Shown one piece after another: positions 7,781-16,540 of a stretch of 42,578 nucleotides of DNA; the stretch's first letter is position 1, and every line of letters begins with the position of its first letter. The stretch is taken from the NCBI GenBank assembly GCA_002331575.1, contig DCZG01000148.1:1-42578 (forward strand). The letters run 5' to 3'. The notes under the pieces were generated by a model. The model did not search any database and was not told where the DNA came from. It worked only from the letters and a program-made list of their open reading frames with translations. The translations under genes were made by a program, and so were the position numbers. This DNA is from Atopobium sp. UBA2090. GTDB lineage: Bacteria > Actinomycetota > Coriobacteriia > Coriobacteriales > Atopobiaceae.

Positions 7781-8893
7781 GTGGATGTGACCATAAAACC
7801 GACGTATCGATGCAACTTCGCATGCAGCTACTGCTGCATCCATCAGTTTGGTCGCTCTCCCCTCCCCGAGCTTTCTGCCGACGATGCCATCCGCGTGCTC
7901 GAGAGAGTCTGCGAGCGCGATCCCAGCTGCGAGAAGGTGCGGGGGGGGGGGGGGGGGGGGGAGCCACTCGTGCTTGGTCGCGACTACTTCGAGCACGTTT
8001 TCGAATGGCAGGACTCCCAGAACAGGGTCTTTGACAATGCCGTGTTCACGAACCTCACGCTCATGGACGATGACCTCGCCGAGCTTTTCGCCGAGCATGA
8101 CGCACATATCTACACAAGCTTGGACACGACGTTCCCCGAGCACGACGTACAACGCGGCGGTCGGTGCGCGTAGGTCTGTCATCACCTCGAACGCCTGCGC
8201 GAGCTGGGATTCTCTAAGGTGACAGTCAAGTCGACGGTGACCGCGAAGACCGTACGCGACCTCCCGGCGGTCTACGAGTTCATGAAGACGCTGCCGTTCG
8301 AGTGGAACTTTGGGCCCGTGTTTCCCTCGGGCAGGGGAAGCAAGGACTATCTCTCCATCATGCCCAATCCCGCGGAGTTCACCAGCATCGCGCAGGACAT
8401 CTTCGATGATTGGGTAGTCACGAACGGCACGCGCGTCTACCTCTTTGACCAGGTGCTCGACGAGCTGCTCAACCCCTGCGACCCCGCAAGCGTCTGTCGG
8501 CCCATGTTCAACGTCGACCCTTTTGGCGACGTGTACTTCTGCGCGCAGTTCCATGGGGATCCAGCATACCGAATCGGTCATTTTGACGATGAGGACACTG
8601 CCGATCGCTTTGCAGCCCGAACCTGTGAGTGGAGCTCGTTCCACTTCGAACCCTGCGACTCGTGTCGTTACACGCGTCTCTGCCGGTTCAACCACTGCTC
8701 GTTTCTCGGTGACAACTTGGGACTGCAGGACATCTCATGCACACGGTACCTCTGCGAGATGTTCCTCCCGCTGTTCGATCATATCTCTGCTGCGCTCGCC
8801 AAACAGATCGACGACGCACGCGTTGCCTCATCACCGCTCTCAACTGCCTCGACGAACCCACCAGACGCCCTCGAACACACCACGAGGAGGTGA
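7781..8893 (+). pseudogene. Radical SAM/SPASM peptide maturase, interrupted (poly-G tract and in-frame TAG)
   Basis: This would be a radical SAM enzyme of about 370 aa acting on the small peptide encoded next. The N-terminal part has the cluster motif CNFACSYC (Cys 11, 15, 18), and the C-terminal part (from about 8219) has SPASM-type cysteines in VCRPMFNVDPFGDVYFC and CDSCRYTRLCRFNHC. The GTG at 7781 is preceded by GGGAGGT at 8 nt. Two lesions are present. At 7941-7961 there are 21 consecutive G where other family members have FHGGEP, so this stretch reads as a Gly run, still in frame. At 8171-8173 an in-frame TAG cuts the protein, and similarity resumes in the same frame directly after it. 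The gene may be decayed, phase-variable or mis-sequenced. Confidence 0.85.
7941..7961 (+). repeat. Homopolymeric G tract (21 nt)
   Basis: Twenty-one consecutive G lie inside the first radical SAM gene at the position of the SAM-binding GGEP motif. At the length shown the frame stays open as GGGGGGEP. A tract this long would be expected to slip during replication, giving on/off variation, but poly-G is also a known artefact of some sequencing chemistries. Confidence 0.9.
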
Positions 8894-8897
8894 TTGA

Positions 8898-9080
8898 ATG
8901 ATGACTGCTCAGCTGACGATGGACCAAGCAAAGAAGATCTCGTCTCCCGCAATCAGGAACGCAGCTCTTCACGCTCTTCAGAACTCGGGAAGCGCCGACG
9001 GCGTGATCGACGCACTGAACTATGACAAGTACACGCACGACAAGTCCTCCGAGTGCATTTGCGTGCTCGGCGGCCTGTAA
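8898..9080 (+). CDS. Putative RiPP precursor peptide ending in CICVLGGL
   Basis: A 60-aa peptide encoded between two radical SAM/SPASM genes, with a strong AGGAGG 7 nt before tandem ATGs (8898 and 8901). The first 40 residues (Gln/Ala/Ser-rich, no Cys) look like a leader that could form a helix. The C-terminal 20 residues hold Tyr42, Tyr45, His47, Cys53 and Cys55 and end in LGGL, giving a plausible core with thioether (CxC) or aromatic crosslink sites. The same-strand order enzyme-peptide-enzyme with 4- and 35-nt gaps argues for one operon. I did not recognise the peptide family. The product class is inferred from context only. No exporter or protease gene lies nearby. Confidence 0.75.
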   Translation: MMTAQLTMDQAKKISSPAIRNAALHALQNSGSADGVIDALNYDKYTHDKSSECICVLGGL

Positions 9081-9115
9081 GCCGACCGCACCAAAGAAAA
9101 GACAAGGTGGGTGGC

Positions 9116-10201
9116 ATGGCAGCATCAAGGCAGTTGAGCTTCCTCTTCGTCTGCACGTCAGGGTGCAACCTGGCGTGCAGGTACTGCTACATGCCACCCA
9201 CCGAGCACACGATGCTCTCATATGATGACTTTGCAACCATCTTCGAGAAGCTCGACGGCTTCTTTCCTCCCGAGGACGAGTTCAACGTCGTCTTCCACGG
9301 AGGTGAGCCCCTTCTCATGGGATCTGACTTCTATCAGCGCGCCTTCGCCCTTCTCGCCAAGAGTCCCCGACGTGTCCATTCCACCATCCAGACGAACCTC
9401 CTACTCATGGACGATGAGCTTCTCCCCCTGTTCGTTGAGAACGACTGCACCATCGGGACGAGCCTCGACGGATCCGAGACAATGCATGACAGGAACCGAA
9501 CGTATCGCAGCGGTGGAGGCACTTACCACGACGTGGCAGAGCGAATTGACGCCTTGCGCGAACGCGGCGTACCCTGCGGCATCATCGTCACCCTCACCAA
9601 CGCGAATGTGGGCAGTCCACGAGAGCTGTACGAGTCGCTCCGCAGGTTCACCGGGGCAACGGTGAGCTTTAGCCCCATGTACCTGCCCGATGACCCCGAT
9701 GGCCTCATGCCTGGACCGGGCGGGCTCGCCGCCTGTCTCACCGAGATGTACGACCTGTGGGCGGCGGACGAGCATCCCCTTCGCCTTGTGGACTTCGAGA
9801 ACGTCACCAACTCGCTCCTGGGCATCGCGCGCAACCCGCGCTGCACGTTCAGCGGAAGATGTACGAACTTCTTCCTCGCGATCAATGCCAAGGGTGACGT
9901 CTTTCCCTGCTGTGATTTCGTAGGCAGGGAAGATCTGAGCTATGGAAATCTCCTCGACGTATCCGCCGATGAGGTCTGGAACTCTCCCGTGAGAGAAGCC
10001 CTCTCGCATCGCCTTGACGCTGCCAAGGATCCCTCGTCTCCCCTGAGCTCTTGTCCGACCTGCGAGTTCTTTGACCAGTGTCACGGAGGCTGCATGGCCA
10101 AGGCAACGAGCCCTCTTGGCAACAAGGACCACTACTGCGCCGACTATCGCCGCTTCTTCACGCATGTCAGACATCGCCTGGCCAAAGTGGTTCCCGAATA
10201 G
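9116..10201 (+). CDS. Radical SAM/SPASM peptide maturase
   Basis: An intact 361-aa enzyme that probably installs a radical crosslink in the neighbouring 60-aa peptide. Cys17, Cys21 and Cys24 in CNLACRYC bind the 4Fe-4S cluster, and GGEP at residues 62-65 contacts SAM. The C-terminal SPASM region has the Cys cluster CTFSGRC, FPCCDF, CPTCEFFDQCHGGC and YC, expected to hold auxiliary clusters. The ATG at 9116 follows AAGGTGG at 5 nt; the upstream open frame overlaps the precursor. It is a paralogue of the broken enzyme upstream, so it may now be the only working maturase. No RiPP recognition domain was seen. Confidence 0.88.
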   Translation: MAASRQLSFLFVCTSGCNLACRYCYMPPTEHTMLSYDDFATIFEKLDGFFPPEDEFNVVFHGGEPLLMGSDFYQRAFALLAKSPRRVHSTIQTNLLLMDDELLPLFVENDCTIGTSLDGSETMHDRNRTYRSGGGTYHDVAERIDALRERGVPCGIIVTLTNANVGSPRELYESLRRFTGATVSFSPMYLPDDPDGLMPGPGGLAACLTEMYDLWAADEHPLRLVDFENVTNSLLGIARNPRCTFSGRCTNFFLAINAKGDVFPCCDFVGREDLSYGNLLDVSADEVWNSPVREALSHRLDAAKDPSSPLSSCPTCEFFDQCHGGCMAKATSPLGNKDHYCADYRRFFTHVRHRLAKVVPE

Positions 10202-10234
10202 GAAAGCGCGCCGCCCCCGCCGTGGAGGACACGC

Positions 10235-11086
10235 CTACAGGCGGACGAACGTGGGCTTCATCCCTTCGAAGGTGCAGGTGTAGCGATACCCGAGCGAGCG
10301 AAGCTGGTCCTGCGCCTCGGCGAGATAGGCGCCCAGGTGCTCTGGCGCATGGCTGTCGCTCCCGATCGTGATGACCTCTCCTCCGAGCTCGTGGTAGAGC
10401 CTCAGGATGTCCTCGGAGGGAGTGCTGTCCGAGAGTCCGTAGCGATGGCTCGAGGTGTTGACCTCGATGCCCTTGCCGTCGGCGATGACCGCCCTCAGGA
10501 TCTCCTCGATGATCGGCCGCACCTTCTTAAACGGATAGACTCCCGCGAGGTCGTAGCGCGTGATGAGGTCCAGGTGCCCGAGGACGCTGTAGTCATGGTA
10601 CGTCCGCACCAGCTCGAGCATCGCCTCGTAGTAGCGCTCGTTGTACTCCTGCTGGGTCAGCCCGCGCTGGAAGTCCTGGGTCCAGAGCTCCTTGTCCCCC
10701 ACCTCGTGGATCGAGAGGATGATGAAGTCGAAGGGGTATGACGAGAAGAGCTTCTCGTACTGGGGAATCGTATGCACCTGCATGCCGAACTCCAAGCCCA
10801 GTTTGATGCGGATGCGACCTTCGTACCTCGCCTGAAGCTCGGCGATCTGGGCGACGTAGCGCGGGTAGTCGACGTTCGCGAAGGCTATCCGCTCTGGCTC
10901 GCCCGGACCTCCCGCATGGTACTCGACGCCGAGAGGATCGTCCCAGTCGCGCTTGACGCCGTAGTCGACGTGGTCCGTGAAGCAGACCTCGTCGAGGCCC
11001 CTCTCGATGGCGTCGGTAACGACGTCCTCCATCGGGTAGGTGGAGTCGTCGCTGTAGTCCGTGTGCACGTGGTAGTCGGCAAGCAT
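10235..11086 (-). CDS. PHP-domain histidinol-phosphatase family protein
   Basis: A 283-aa PHP phosphoesterase of the HisK/HisJ type, which removes phosphate from L-histidinol phosphate. The metal-binding residues appear in YHVHTDYS at the N-terminus, FTDHVD, the GLEFG segment, ILSIHE, LGHLD and the C-terminal GSDSHAP, covering all expected PHP motifs. GGGAGAT precedes the ATG. It lies downstream of the beta-glucoside operon, separated by a hairpin, and converges with the radical SAM gene. No other histidine gene is nearby. Confidence 0.88.
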   Translation of the reverse strand: MLADYHVHTDYSDDSTYPMEDVVTDAIERGLDEVCFTDHVDYGVKRDWDDPLGVEYHAGGPGEPERIAFANVDYPRYVAQIAELQARYEGRIRIKLGLEFGMQVHTIPQYEKLFSSYPFDFIILSIHEVGDKELWTQDFQRGLTQQEYNERYYEAMLELVRTYHDYSVLGHLDLITRYDLAGVYPFKKVRPIIEEILRAVIADGKGIEVNTSSHRYGLSDSTPSEDILRLYHELGGEVITIGSDSHAPEHLGAYLAEAQDQLRSLGYRYTCTFEGMKPTFVRL

Positions 11087-11169
11087 GGGGATCTCCCGTC
11101 ATCGCATCGTCCGTCGAAACCAGTAAACACCAGCCAGCGCCCAAGACGCGTCGGGCCACACGCCAACGC

Positions 11170-11201
11170 GAAACGGGCAGACATCCTGAGATGCCTGCCC
11201 G
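11170..11201 (-). terminator. Putative terminator after 6-phospho-beta-glucosidase
   Basis: CGGGCAG (11174-11180) pairs with CTGCCCG (11195-11201), extended by an imperfect ACAT/ATG pairing. On the minus strand the stem is followed by only a short T-run (GTTTCG). It separates the glucosidase from the phosphatase gene. Confidence 0.5.
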
Positions 11202-11239
11202 CGTCATTGCCGTGCCAACCTGCCCGACGTGCCGTCTCG

Positions 11240-12643
11240 CTAGTCCTCGAGTCCGTTCCGCGCGATGACGTCGCGGTACCAGAAGAACGAGTCCTTGCGA
11301 ACGCGCCGCAGGTCGAGAAGGTCGTCCTCCGTGCGATTGACGAACACGAACCCATAGCGCTTGCCATAGCCGTTGTGCGTGCTCACGACGTCCATGAACG
11401 CCCACGGGCAGTAGCCGATAAGTTGGACGCCGTCGGAGATGGCAAGCTGCGCCTCGTGGAAGTGACGGTTCAGGTAGTCGATTCGGTACTGATCGTGCAC
11501 GTGCCCGTCCTCACCGAGCTCCTCGCGAACGCCGATTCCGTTCTCGGTGATGAGGATGGGCAGGCGATAGCGGTCCCACACGCGGCGAAGGGTCGTGCGC
11601 AGGCCGATGGGGTCGATGAGCCAGCCGTACTCGGTCTTCTCGAGATGCTCGTTCGCTCCCGCGCGATAGACGCCCTCCTCGCCGACCATGACCTGCTGGT
11701 CACCGTTGCGCGGGGCTCGGTCGTGGCCGTCGTTCCTAGCAGCGGCGACCGTCGCCGTGGCGTAGTAGTTCATGGCGAGGAAGTCGGGCTTGGCGCTAGC
11801 GAGCAGCTCCATGTCACCCTCGGCGATCTCGGGGGTGAAGCCACGCTCCTCGAGGTAGGACCAGGCCAGGGAGTTGTAGTAGCCCTTCGCGGCCATGTCG
11901 AGGTAGAGCCAGCAGCGAATGGCCTCCCAGTCGTCCGCCGCGATGACGTCGGACGGGTCGCAGGTCTCGGGATAGATGGCGGTGATGTTGGGGGCAGGGC
12001 CGATCTTGTCGCCGGGGCACATCTCGTGGAGCAGCTTCGTCGCCTTGGCGGATGCCACGAACATGTTGTGGCACTGCTGGTAGAGGACCTTCTGGCTCGG
12101 AATCTCACCGGCGCTCATGGCCCCGGGGTGGTTGATCATGACGTTCTGCTCGTTGATCGTGAGCCAGTACTGAACGCGGTCGCCGAGCCGCTCAAAGAGG
12201 ATGCGCGCATAGCGCTCGAAGGCGTCGACGGTCTCGCGGTTGGCCCACCCGCCCCGCTCGTAGAGGGCGAGCGGCAGGTCAAAGTGGAACATCGTGACGA
12301 CGGGCGTGATGTCATGGGCGAGAAGTTCGTCAATGAGCGCCTCGTAGAACGCCATGCCCTTCTCGTTGACCTCTCCCATGCCATCGGGGATGACGCGCGA
12401 CCAGGCGATCGAGAAGCGGTACGCCTTCATGCCCATCTCCGCCATGAGGGCGACGTCCTCGCGGAAGCGGTGGTAGTGGTCGCTCGCGACCTTGAAATCC
12501 GCCACACCCGGCACCGTCTCGTGGAGGTCCTGCACGGACATGCCCTTGCCATCCTCGTTCCACGCGCCCTCGACCTGGTAGGCAGAGGTGGAAGCACCCC
12601 ACAGGAAGTCATTCGGAAACGCCTTGAGCCTTGAGTGGAACAT
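11240..12643 (-). CDS. 6-phospho-beta-glucosidase (GH1)
   Basis: A 467-aa glycoside hydrolase family 1 enzyme that splits phosphorylated beta-glucosides delivered by the adjacent PTS into glucose-6-phosphate and aglycone in the cytosol. It has the N-terminal FLWGASTSAYQVEGAW signature, the acid/base Glu165 in TINEQN and the nucleophile Glu367 in ITENG. Length is normal for the family. GGAG lies 7-8 nt before the ATG, and the gene starts 28 nt after the PTS gene, so the two are co-transcribed. Confidence 0.93.
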   Translation of the reverse strand: MFHSRLKAFPNDFLWGASTSAYQVEGAWNEDGKGMSVQDLHETVPGVADFKVASDHYHRFREDVALMAEMGMKAYRFSIAWSRVIPDGMGEVNEKGMAFYEALIDELLAHDITPVVTMFHFDLPLALYERGGWANRETVDAFERYARILFERLGDRVQYWLTINEQNVMINHPGAMSAGEIPSQKVLYQQCHNMFVASAKATKLLHEMCPGDKIGPAPNITAIYPETCDPSDVIAADDWEAIRCWLYLDMAAKGYYNSLAWSYLEERGFTPEIAEGDMELLASAKPDFLAMNYYATATVAAARNDGHDRAPRNGDQQVMVGEEGVYRAGANEHLEKTEYGWLIDPIGLRTTLRRVWDRYRLPILITENGIGVREELGEDGHVHDQYRIDYLNRHFHEAQLAISDGVQLIGYCPWAFMDVVSTHNGYGKRYGFVFVNRTEDDLLDLRRVRKDSFFWYRDVIARNGLED

Positions 12644-12671
12644 CTCTTCTCCGTTTCTGGGAAACGCGTAC

Positions 12672-14540
12672 TTACGCTTCGAGGTCGAGCAGTGCGTCGC
12701 CTGACGTCATGGCACCGGTCGCAACCGATGTGACGGACTTGAAGGACGGCGAGTTGGTCACGACGACCATGGTCTGGGGGTTATACCCGGCCTCGGCGAC
12801 CTTGTCCTTGTCAAATGTGACGAGCTTCTGGCCTATGCGGACCTTGTCGCCCACCTTGACGGACGCCGAGAAGTACTTGCCCTTGAGCTCGACGGTGTTG
12901 ATGCCGATGTGGACCATGACCTCGGCTCCGTTGTCAGAGGTGATGCCGATGGCGTGGAGCGTGGGGAAGAGCGCGGTGACGGAGCCGTTGCAGGGGGAGA
13001 TCACGACACCGTCGGTGGGATCGATCGCGACGCCCTCGCCGAGCGCCTTGCTCGCGAAGACGGGATCGGCGGACTGGTCGATGGGCATGACTGTGCCGGA
13101 GACGGGAGCCATGAGCCTGCCGGACTTTGCCTCGGGGAGTACGTCAGCCTTCTGGTCGCTCGCCTCGGTCTCGTCCTTGCCCTCGTAGCGCAGGCTCAGG
13201 AAGAAGGTGAGTGCAGCGGTGATGGCGCAGCCGATGACCATGGCGATGATGATGTTGATCATGTACTGGAGCGTGTCGTCACCGATGTAGAGCAGGATCG
13301 CGGGGAGACCACCAGAGCCGGTGGCAAAGCGGTGGGTGTGGGTGAGGCCGGCGTACAGGCCACCTGCGGCGCCGCCGATCATGGCTGCCACGAGGGGGTA
13401 CTTCTTGGGGAGGTTCACGCCGTAGAGGATGGGCTCGGTGATGCCCATGAAGGCGGTGATGGAGCCGGAGCCTGCGGTCTGCTTGATGCGAGGATCCTTG
13501 GTGCGGAGCGCGACGACGAGACCAGCGGTTGCCTGGCACATGTTCGAGACGATGTTGCCGGGACCCCAGATGCTGTCATAGCCGAGCTGGGACATCTGCA
13601 TGACGCCGAGGGGAGCGATGCCGTTGTGCAGGCCGAACATGACCATGACCGGGCAGAGTCCGCCGATGAGGACCGCGGGAGCCCAAGCGGCGTTCTCGGC
13701 GAGGAAGGTAAAGACGGACGCGAGCGCCTTGCCGGCGAGGTAGCCGAGGGGGCCGAGGACGGAGAACGCGAGGGTGCCCATGACGATGAACGTGATCATG
13801 GGGACGAACACGAGGTTGACCGACTTGGCGATGTGCTTGTTGAGGAACTTCTCCACGTAGGACTGGACGAATATGACCAGGATGATGGGGATGACGCTCG
13901 ATCCGTAGCTCGCGAGCGTGAACGGAATCACGCCGAAGAAGTTGACGGGGTCACCCGCCGTGACGAGCGCCGACCAGTTGGGGTGCAACATCATGGCCGC
14001 GACACCCGCAGCGAGGATGGGATTGCACTTGAGCTTCTGGGCCTCGCAGAACGCGAGCAGGATCGGGAGGAAGTAGAAGACGCCGTCAGAGAAGAGGTTG
14101 AGCATGTAGTAGGTCTGCGAGGTCTTGTCGATGAGGTTGAAGACGACGAGAAGGGCCATGACGGCCTTGACCATGCCGGCGCCGGAGAGGGCGGGGATGA
14201 TCGGCTGGAACGTGCCCGAGATGAAGTCGACGATGACCTCGAACACGCCCTTCTTCTCGGCGGGTGCCGCGTCGGCGTCGGACGCCTTGATGTCGAGAAG
14301 CGGCTCGATTTCCTCGTAGACGTCAGCCACCTGAGGCCCGATCACGACCTGGAACTGCCCACCAGACCTAAGCACGCTGATGACGCCGTCGAGCTTCTCT
14401 ATGGCGGCCTGGTCAGCCTTGGCTTCGTCGGTGAGCGAGAAGCGCACGCGGGTCTGGCAGTGGAACGCGTTGGTGACGTTCTCCTTGCCTCCCACGAGCC
14501 TCACGATGTCCTTGGCGAGGGTCACGTACTGTTTGCTCAT
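12672..14540 (-). CDS. Beta-glucoside PTS transporter EIIBCA
   Basis: A 622-aa three-domain PTS permease. The EIIB domain comes first, with phosphocysteine Cys28 in FHCQTRVRF. The EIIC membrane domain spans roughly residues 100-460, with many hydrophobic helices and segments such as GITEPILYG. The EIIA domain (crr-like) ends the protein, with the phosphohistidine at about His544 in VMVHIGINTVELKG. It imports and phosphorylates beta-glucosides, feeding the GH1 enzyme encoded next. The start at 14540 has GGAGG upstream; the longer frame to 14735 lacks family similarity. An RpiR-type regulator lies just upstream on the same strand. Confidence 0.93.
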   Translation of the reverse strand: MSKQYVTLAKDIVRLVGGKENVTNAFHCQTRVRFSLTDEAKADQAAIEKLDGVISVLRSGGQFQVVIGPQVADVYEEIEPLLDIKASDADAAPAEKKGVFEVIVDFISGTFQPIIPALSGAGMVKAVMALLVVFNLIDKTSQTYYMLNLFSDGVFYFLPILLAFCEAQKLKCNPILAAGVAAMMLHPNWSALVTAGDPVNFFGVIPFTLASYGSSVIPIILVIFVQSYVEKFLNKHIAKSVNLVFVPMITFIVMGTLAFSVLGPLGYLAGKALASVFTFLAENAAWAPAVLIGGLCPVMVMFGLHNGIAPLGVMQMSQLGYDSIWGPGNIVSNMCQATAGLVVALRTKDPRIKQTAGSGSITAFMGITEPILYGVNLPKKYPLVAAMIGGAAGGLYAGLTHTHRFATGSGGLPAILLYIGDDTLQYMINIIIAMVIGCAITAALTFFLSLRYEGKDETEASDQKADVLPEAKSGRLMAPVSGTVMPIDQSADPVFASKALGEGVAIDPTDGVVISPCNGSVTALFPTLHAIGITSDNGAEVMVHIGINTVELKGKYFSASVKVGDKVRIGQKLVTFDKDKVAEAGYNPQTMVVVTNSPSFKSVTSVATGAMTSGDALLDLEA

Positions 14541-14648
14541 GCGGTTCCTCCATCCATCTGCTTCTGACAGGGGGCCACGGAGACTCGAAGCTTGCCGGCT
14601 GGGTTCCGTGGCCTTGAGAAGACAATAAACTCGCAGGTAGATGGTCAT

Positions 14649-14730
14649 GTTTGTGAAACGGGAACACGAAACATGGTTTCGCGGCGGCAGGGGCGATTGG
14701 CCCTGCGGGCGTGAAACTCCGCGAAACTCC
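14649..14730. promoter_or_regulatory. GAAAC-rich operator-like region between RpiR regulator and PTS gene
   Basis: The gap holds the inverted repeats GTTT-GTG-AAAC (14649-14659) and CGAAAC-ATG-GTTTCG (14667-14681), then two direct GAAACTCC copies (14713-14730). A GCAGGG/CCCTGC hairpin (14687-14692 with 14701-14706) lies between them. RpiR-family proteins bind repeats of this size, so these are plausible operators for the beta-glucoside genes. The hairpin might instead end the regulator transcript. Confidence 0.45.
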
Positions 14731-14756
14731 GTCATTCTGACGCATGCCGGAAGAGG

Positions 14757-15659
14757 CTATCCCTCCGCGTCGTCCTCGGAAGGCCTGTCGCCGGAATGGA
14801 CGCTCCGCTCACCCTCCAGCACGCGCGAGCTCTCGAGACGATACTGGAGGTTCCTCTCGTAGTTCCTTGCGAACACGCATGAGAAGAGGATGTTGAGCAG
14901 GTAGTTGATCGACTCCTCCGTCGAGTAGTTCGCAATCTTGTTGTAGAGCCTCTCATGAGACGAGATGGTCAGCGTGCAGGGAATCGTCTGTCTCACAAAG
15001 TTGTCGCCCGCGCCCGTGATGCCAATGAGCGAGACCCCTCGCTCCATCAGGGTCGATATGGCCGTCGACCTCGACGAGTGGTCGGTGTTGCCGGAGTACG
15101 AGATGAAGATCGCGCAGTCCTGACGGCCGAGCGCCCGCGACTGTATGCCCGTCTCCCCCGCTGTCACCACGGACGCCTGCTTCCCGATGGTCACGAGCTT
15201 GCGACAGAAGAGGTCAGCGACGTAGCAGTTGGGGCTGAGCCCGAAGACCCGCACGATGCGAGCCGCGTCGAGGTAGCGCACGGCGCGGCGGAGCATGGCC
15301 CGATCGAGATGGTCGTAGGTGTCGGCTATGGCCGCGGCCTGGAGGTCGCCGATGTTCTGGATGATCGTCTCGTCGGAATCGCCCGGCCGAAACGGGAAGT
15401 TGGGGTCAACGGTGATCTTCGAGTCCTTCTCGCCGAGCTCCTCGGCCATGAAGGCGCGAATGAAGTCGCGCCAGCCGTCAAAGCCGAGATGCTTGGCAAA
15501 ACGAGTGATCGACGGCTTCGAGGTGAAGGTGGCCTCGGCGATGTCAGCGATCGTGTATTGGGAGAGATGGGCGTGCTCGCGCAGGATGAACGCCCCGATG
15601 GCATGGCGCGAGTCGCTCGTGCTCACGGTGATCTCTTCGACCTTGTGGTAGAGATACAT
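14757..15659 (-). CDS. MurR/RpiR-family transcriptional regulator
   Basis: A 300-aa regulator with an N-terminal helix-turn-helix (TIADIAEATFTSKPSITRFA) and a C-terminal SIS domain (IVRVFGLSPNC, FISYSGNT, GVSLIGITG) that senses a sugar phosphate. It most likely controls the beta-glucoside PTS operon directly downstream on the same strand, through the GAAAC repeats in the gap. The start at 15659 places the HTH at the usual distance from the N-terminus and follows GGGGAGG; the frame stays open to 15788 without family similarity. Confidence 0.88.
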   Translation of the reverse strand: MYLYHKVEEITVSTSDSRHAIGAFILREHAHLSQYTIADIAEATFTSKPSITRFAKHLGFDGWRDFIRAFMAEELGEKDSKITVDPNFPFRPGDSDETIIQNIGDLQAAAIADTYDHLDRAMLRRAVRYLDAARIVRVFGLSPNCYVADLFCRKLVTIGKQASVVTAGETGIQSRALGRQDCAIFISYSGNTDHSSRSTAISTLMERGVSLIGITGAGDNFVRQTIPCTLTISSHERLYNKIANYSTEESINYLLNILFSCVFARNYERNLQYRLESSRVLEGERSVHSGDRPSEDDAEG

Positions 15660-15839
15660 GGCCTCCCCTATCGACTGAGTGCTGCTCGGGCGGCCGGCAT
15701 CGTCGGAGCGAGGTATCGTGCCTTCATTATCGCCAGCCTCAGGGGCGCGGACAACCGTCGGGCCGCCAGAGCGGTGTTCCCGCCCCATGAGAGGGACAGC
15801 AAGACGGAAGGCCCGTGGGATGCGCGACGTAACGCTCAG

Positions 15840-16520
15840 CTAGAGTGAAGATGCGTGCGCACCCGGAAGCGGGCACTCTCGACGTGCCCTCGCGAGCATG
15901 TCATAGTGCTCGGGTCGGTGCGCATCGCTCGCGATGTATCGATACATGCGTTGCGCGAGCATCGCCTTCGCCGGTTTCTTCTCGTGTCCGAGACGACCGC
16001 CCGAGATAAAGTCTGCGCTCGCCTGCAGCCTGCAGCCCATGTCGACAAACTCCTGGGCGAGGCTGATGTCGTGCTGGATCGCGATGTAGCGCTCGGGGTG
16101 CGCGATGACGACGTCAAAGCCCATCCCCTGCAGTTCAAAGACCGTCTGCTTGTAGGCTCCGTACTGGGTGTGCGAGGCGCCTGTCGACAGCTCGAGCAGA
16201 AACGTCGCCTGCCCTCGTCCCGCAAAGCTCGGTCCTGAGATGGAGAGCCTCGGAGCCCATTCGTCAAAGCCCAGGTCCATGAGCTTGTTCCAATTGACCT
16301 CGAAGCCCATGCGGAGCGGAAACCCATCTGCATGCGCCTCAAGGTCATAAAACGCGTCCCACATGCCATCGAAGTCGAAGTAGGGATCGCGACAGTGAGG
16401 CGTGCAGATGATGCTGGTCACCCCTGCCCGCTTGGCGGCGTCGAGCATCGTCAGGGACTCGTCCATGTCCCGTGCGCCGTCGTCAACGCCCGGTAGTATG
16501 TGGCAGTGAATGTCACGCAT
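15840..16520 (-). CDS. CpsB/YwqE-type tyrosine-protein phosphatase (PHP)
   Basis: A 226-aa manganese-dependent phosphotyrosine phosphatase of the PHP superfamily. Metal motifs are IHCHILPGVDDGA at the N-terminus, CTPHC, IAHPERY and SDAHRPEHY. It dephosphorylates the CpsD kinase tail and so tunes the length and amount of capsular or exopolysaccharide. It lies 20 nt after the kinase gene on the same strand, completing a CpsC-CpsD-CpsB unit. Confidence 0.9.
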   Translation of the reverse strand: MRDIHCHILPGVDDGARDMDESLTMLDAAKRAGVTSIICTPHCRDPYFDFDGMWDAFYDLEAHADGFPLRMGFEVNWNKLMDLGFDEWAPRLSISGPSFAGRGQATFLLELSTGASHTQYGAYKQTVFELQGMGFDVVIAHPERYIAIQHDISLAQEFVDMGCRLQASADFISGGRLGHEKKPAKAMLAQRMYRYIASDAHRPEHYDMLARARRECPLPGAHASSL

Positions 16521-16540
16521 GACCGTTGATCCCGAATCCG

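Noticed and set aside
8219..8893. Independent SPASM protein starting at GTG 8219
   Set aside because: It lies in the same frame as the upstream radical SAM half and lacks its own ribosome binding site; an interrupted single gene is simpler.
10772..12634. Plus-strand 620-codon open frame opposite the glucosidase gene
   Set aside because: It is antisense to an unambiguous GH1 gene and its product is a Val/Asp/Arg-rich shadow translation.
12909..14567. Plus-strand 552-codon open frame opposite the PTS gene
   Set aside because: Shadow of the EIIBCA coding strand; highly charged composition and no ribosome binding site or family motif.
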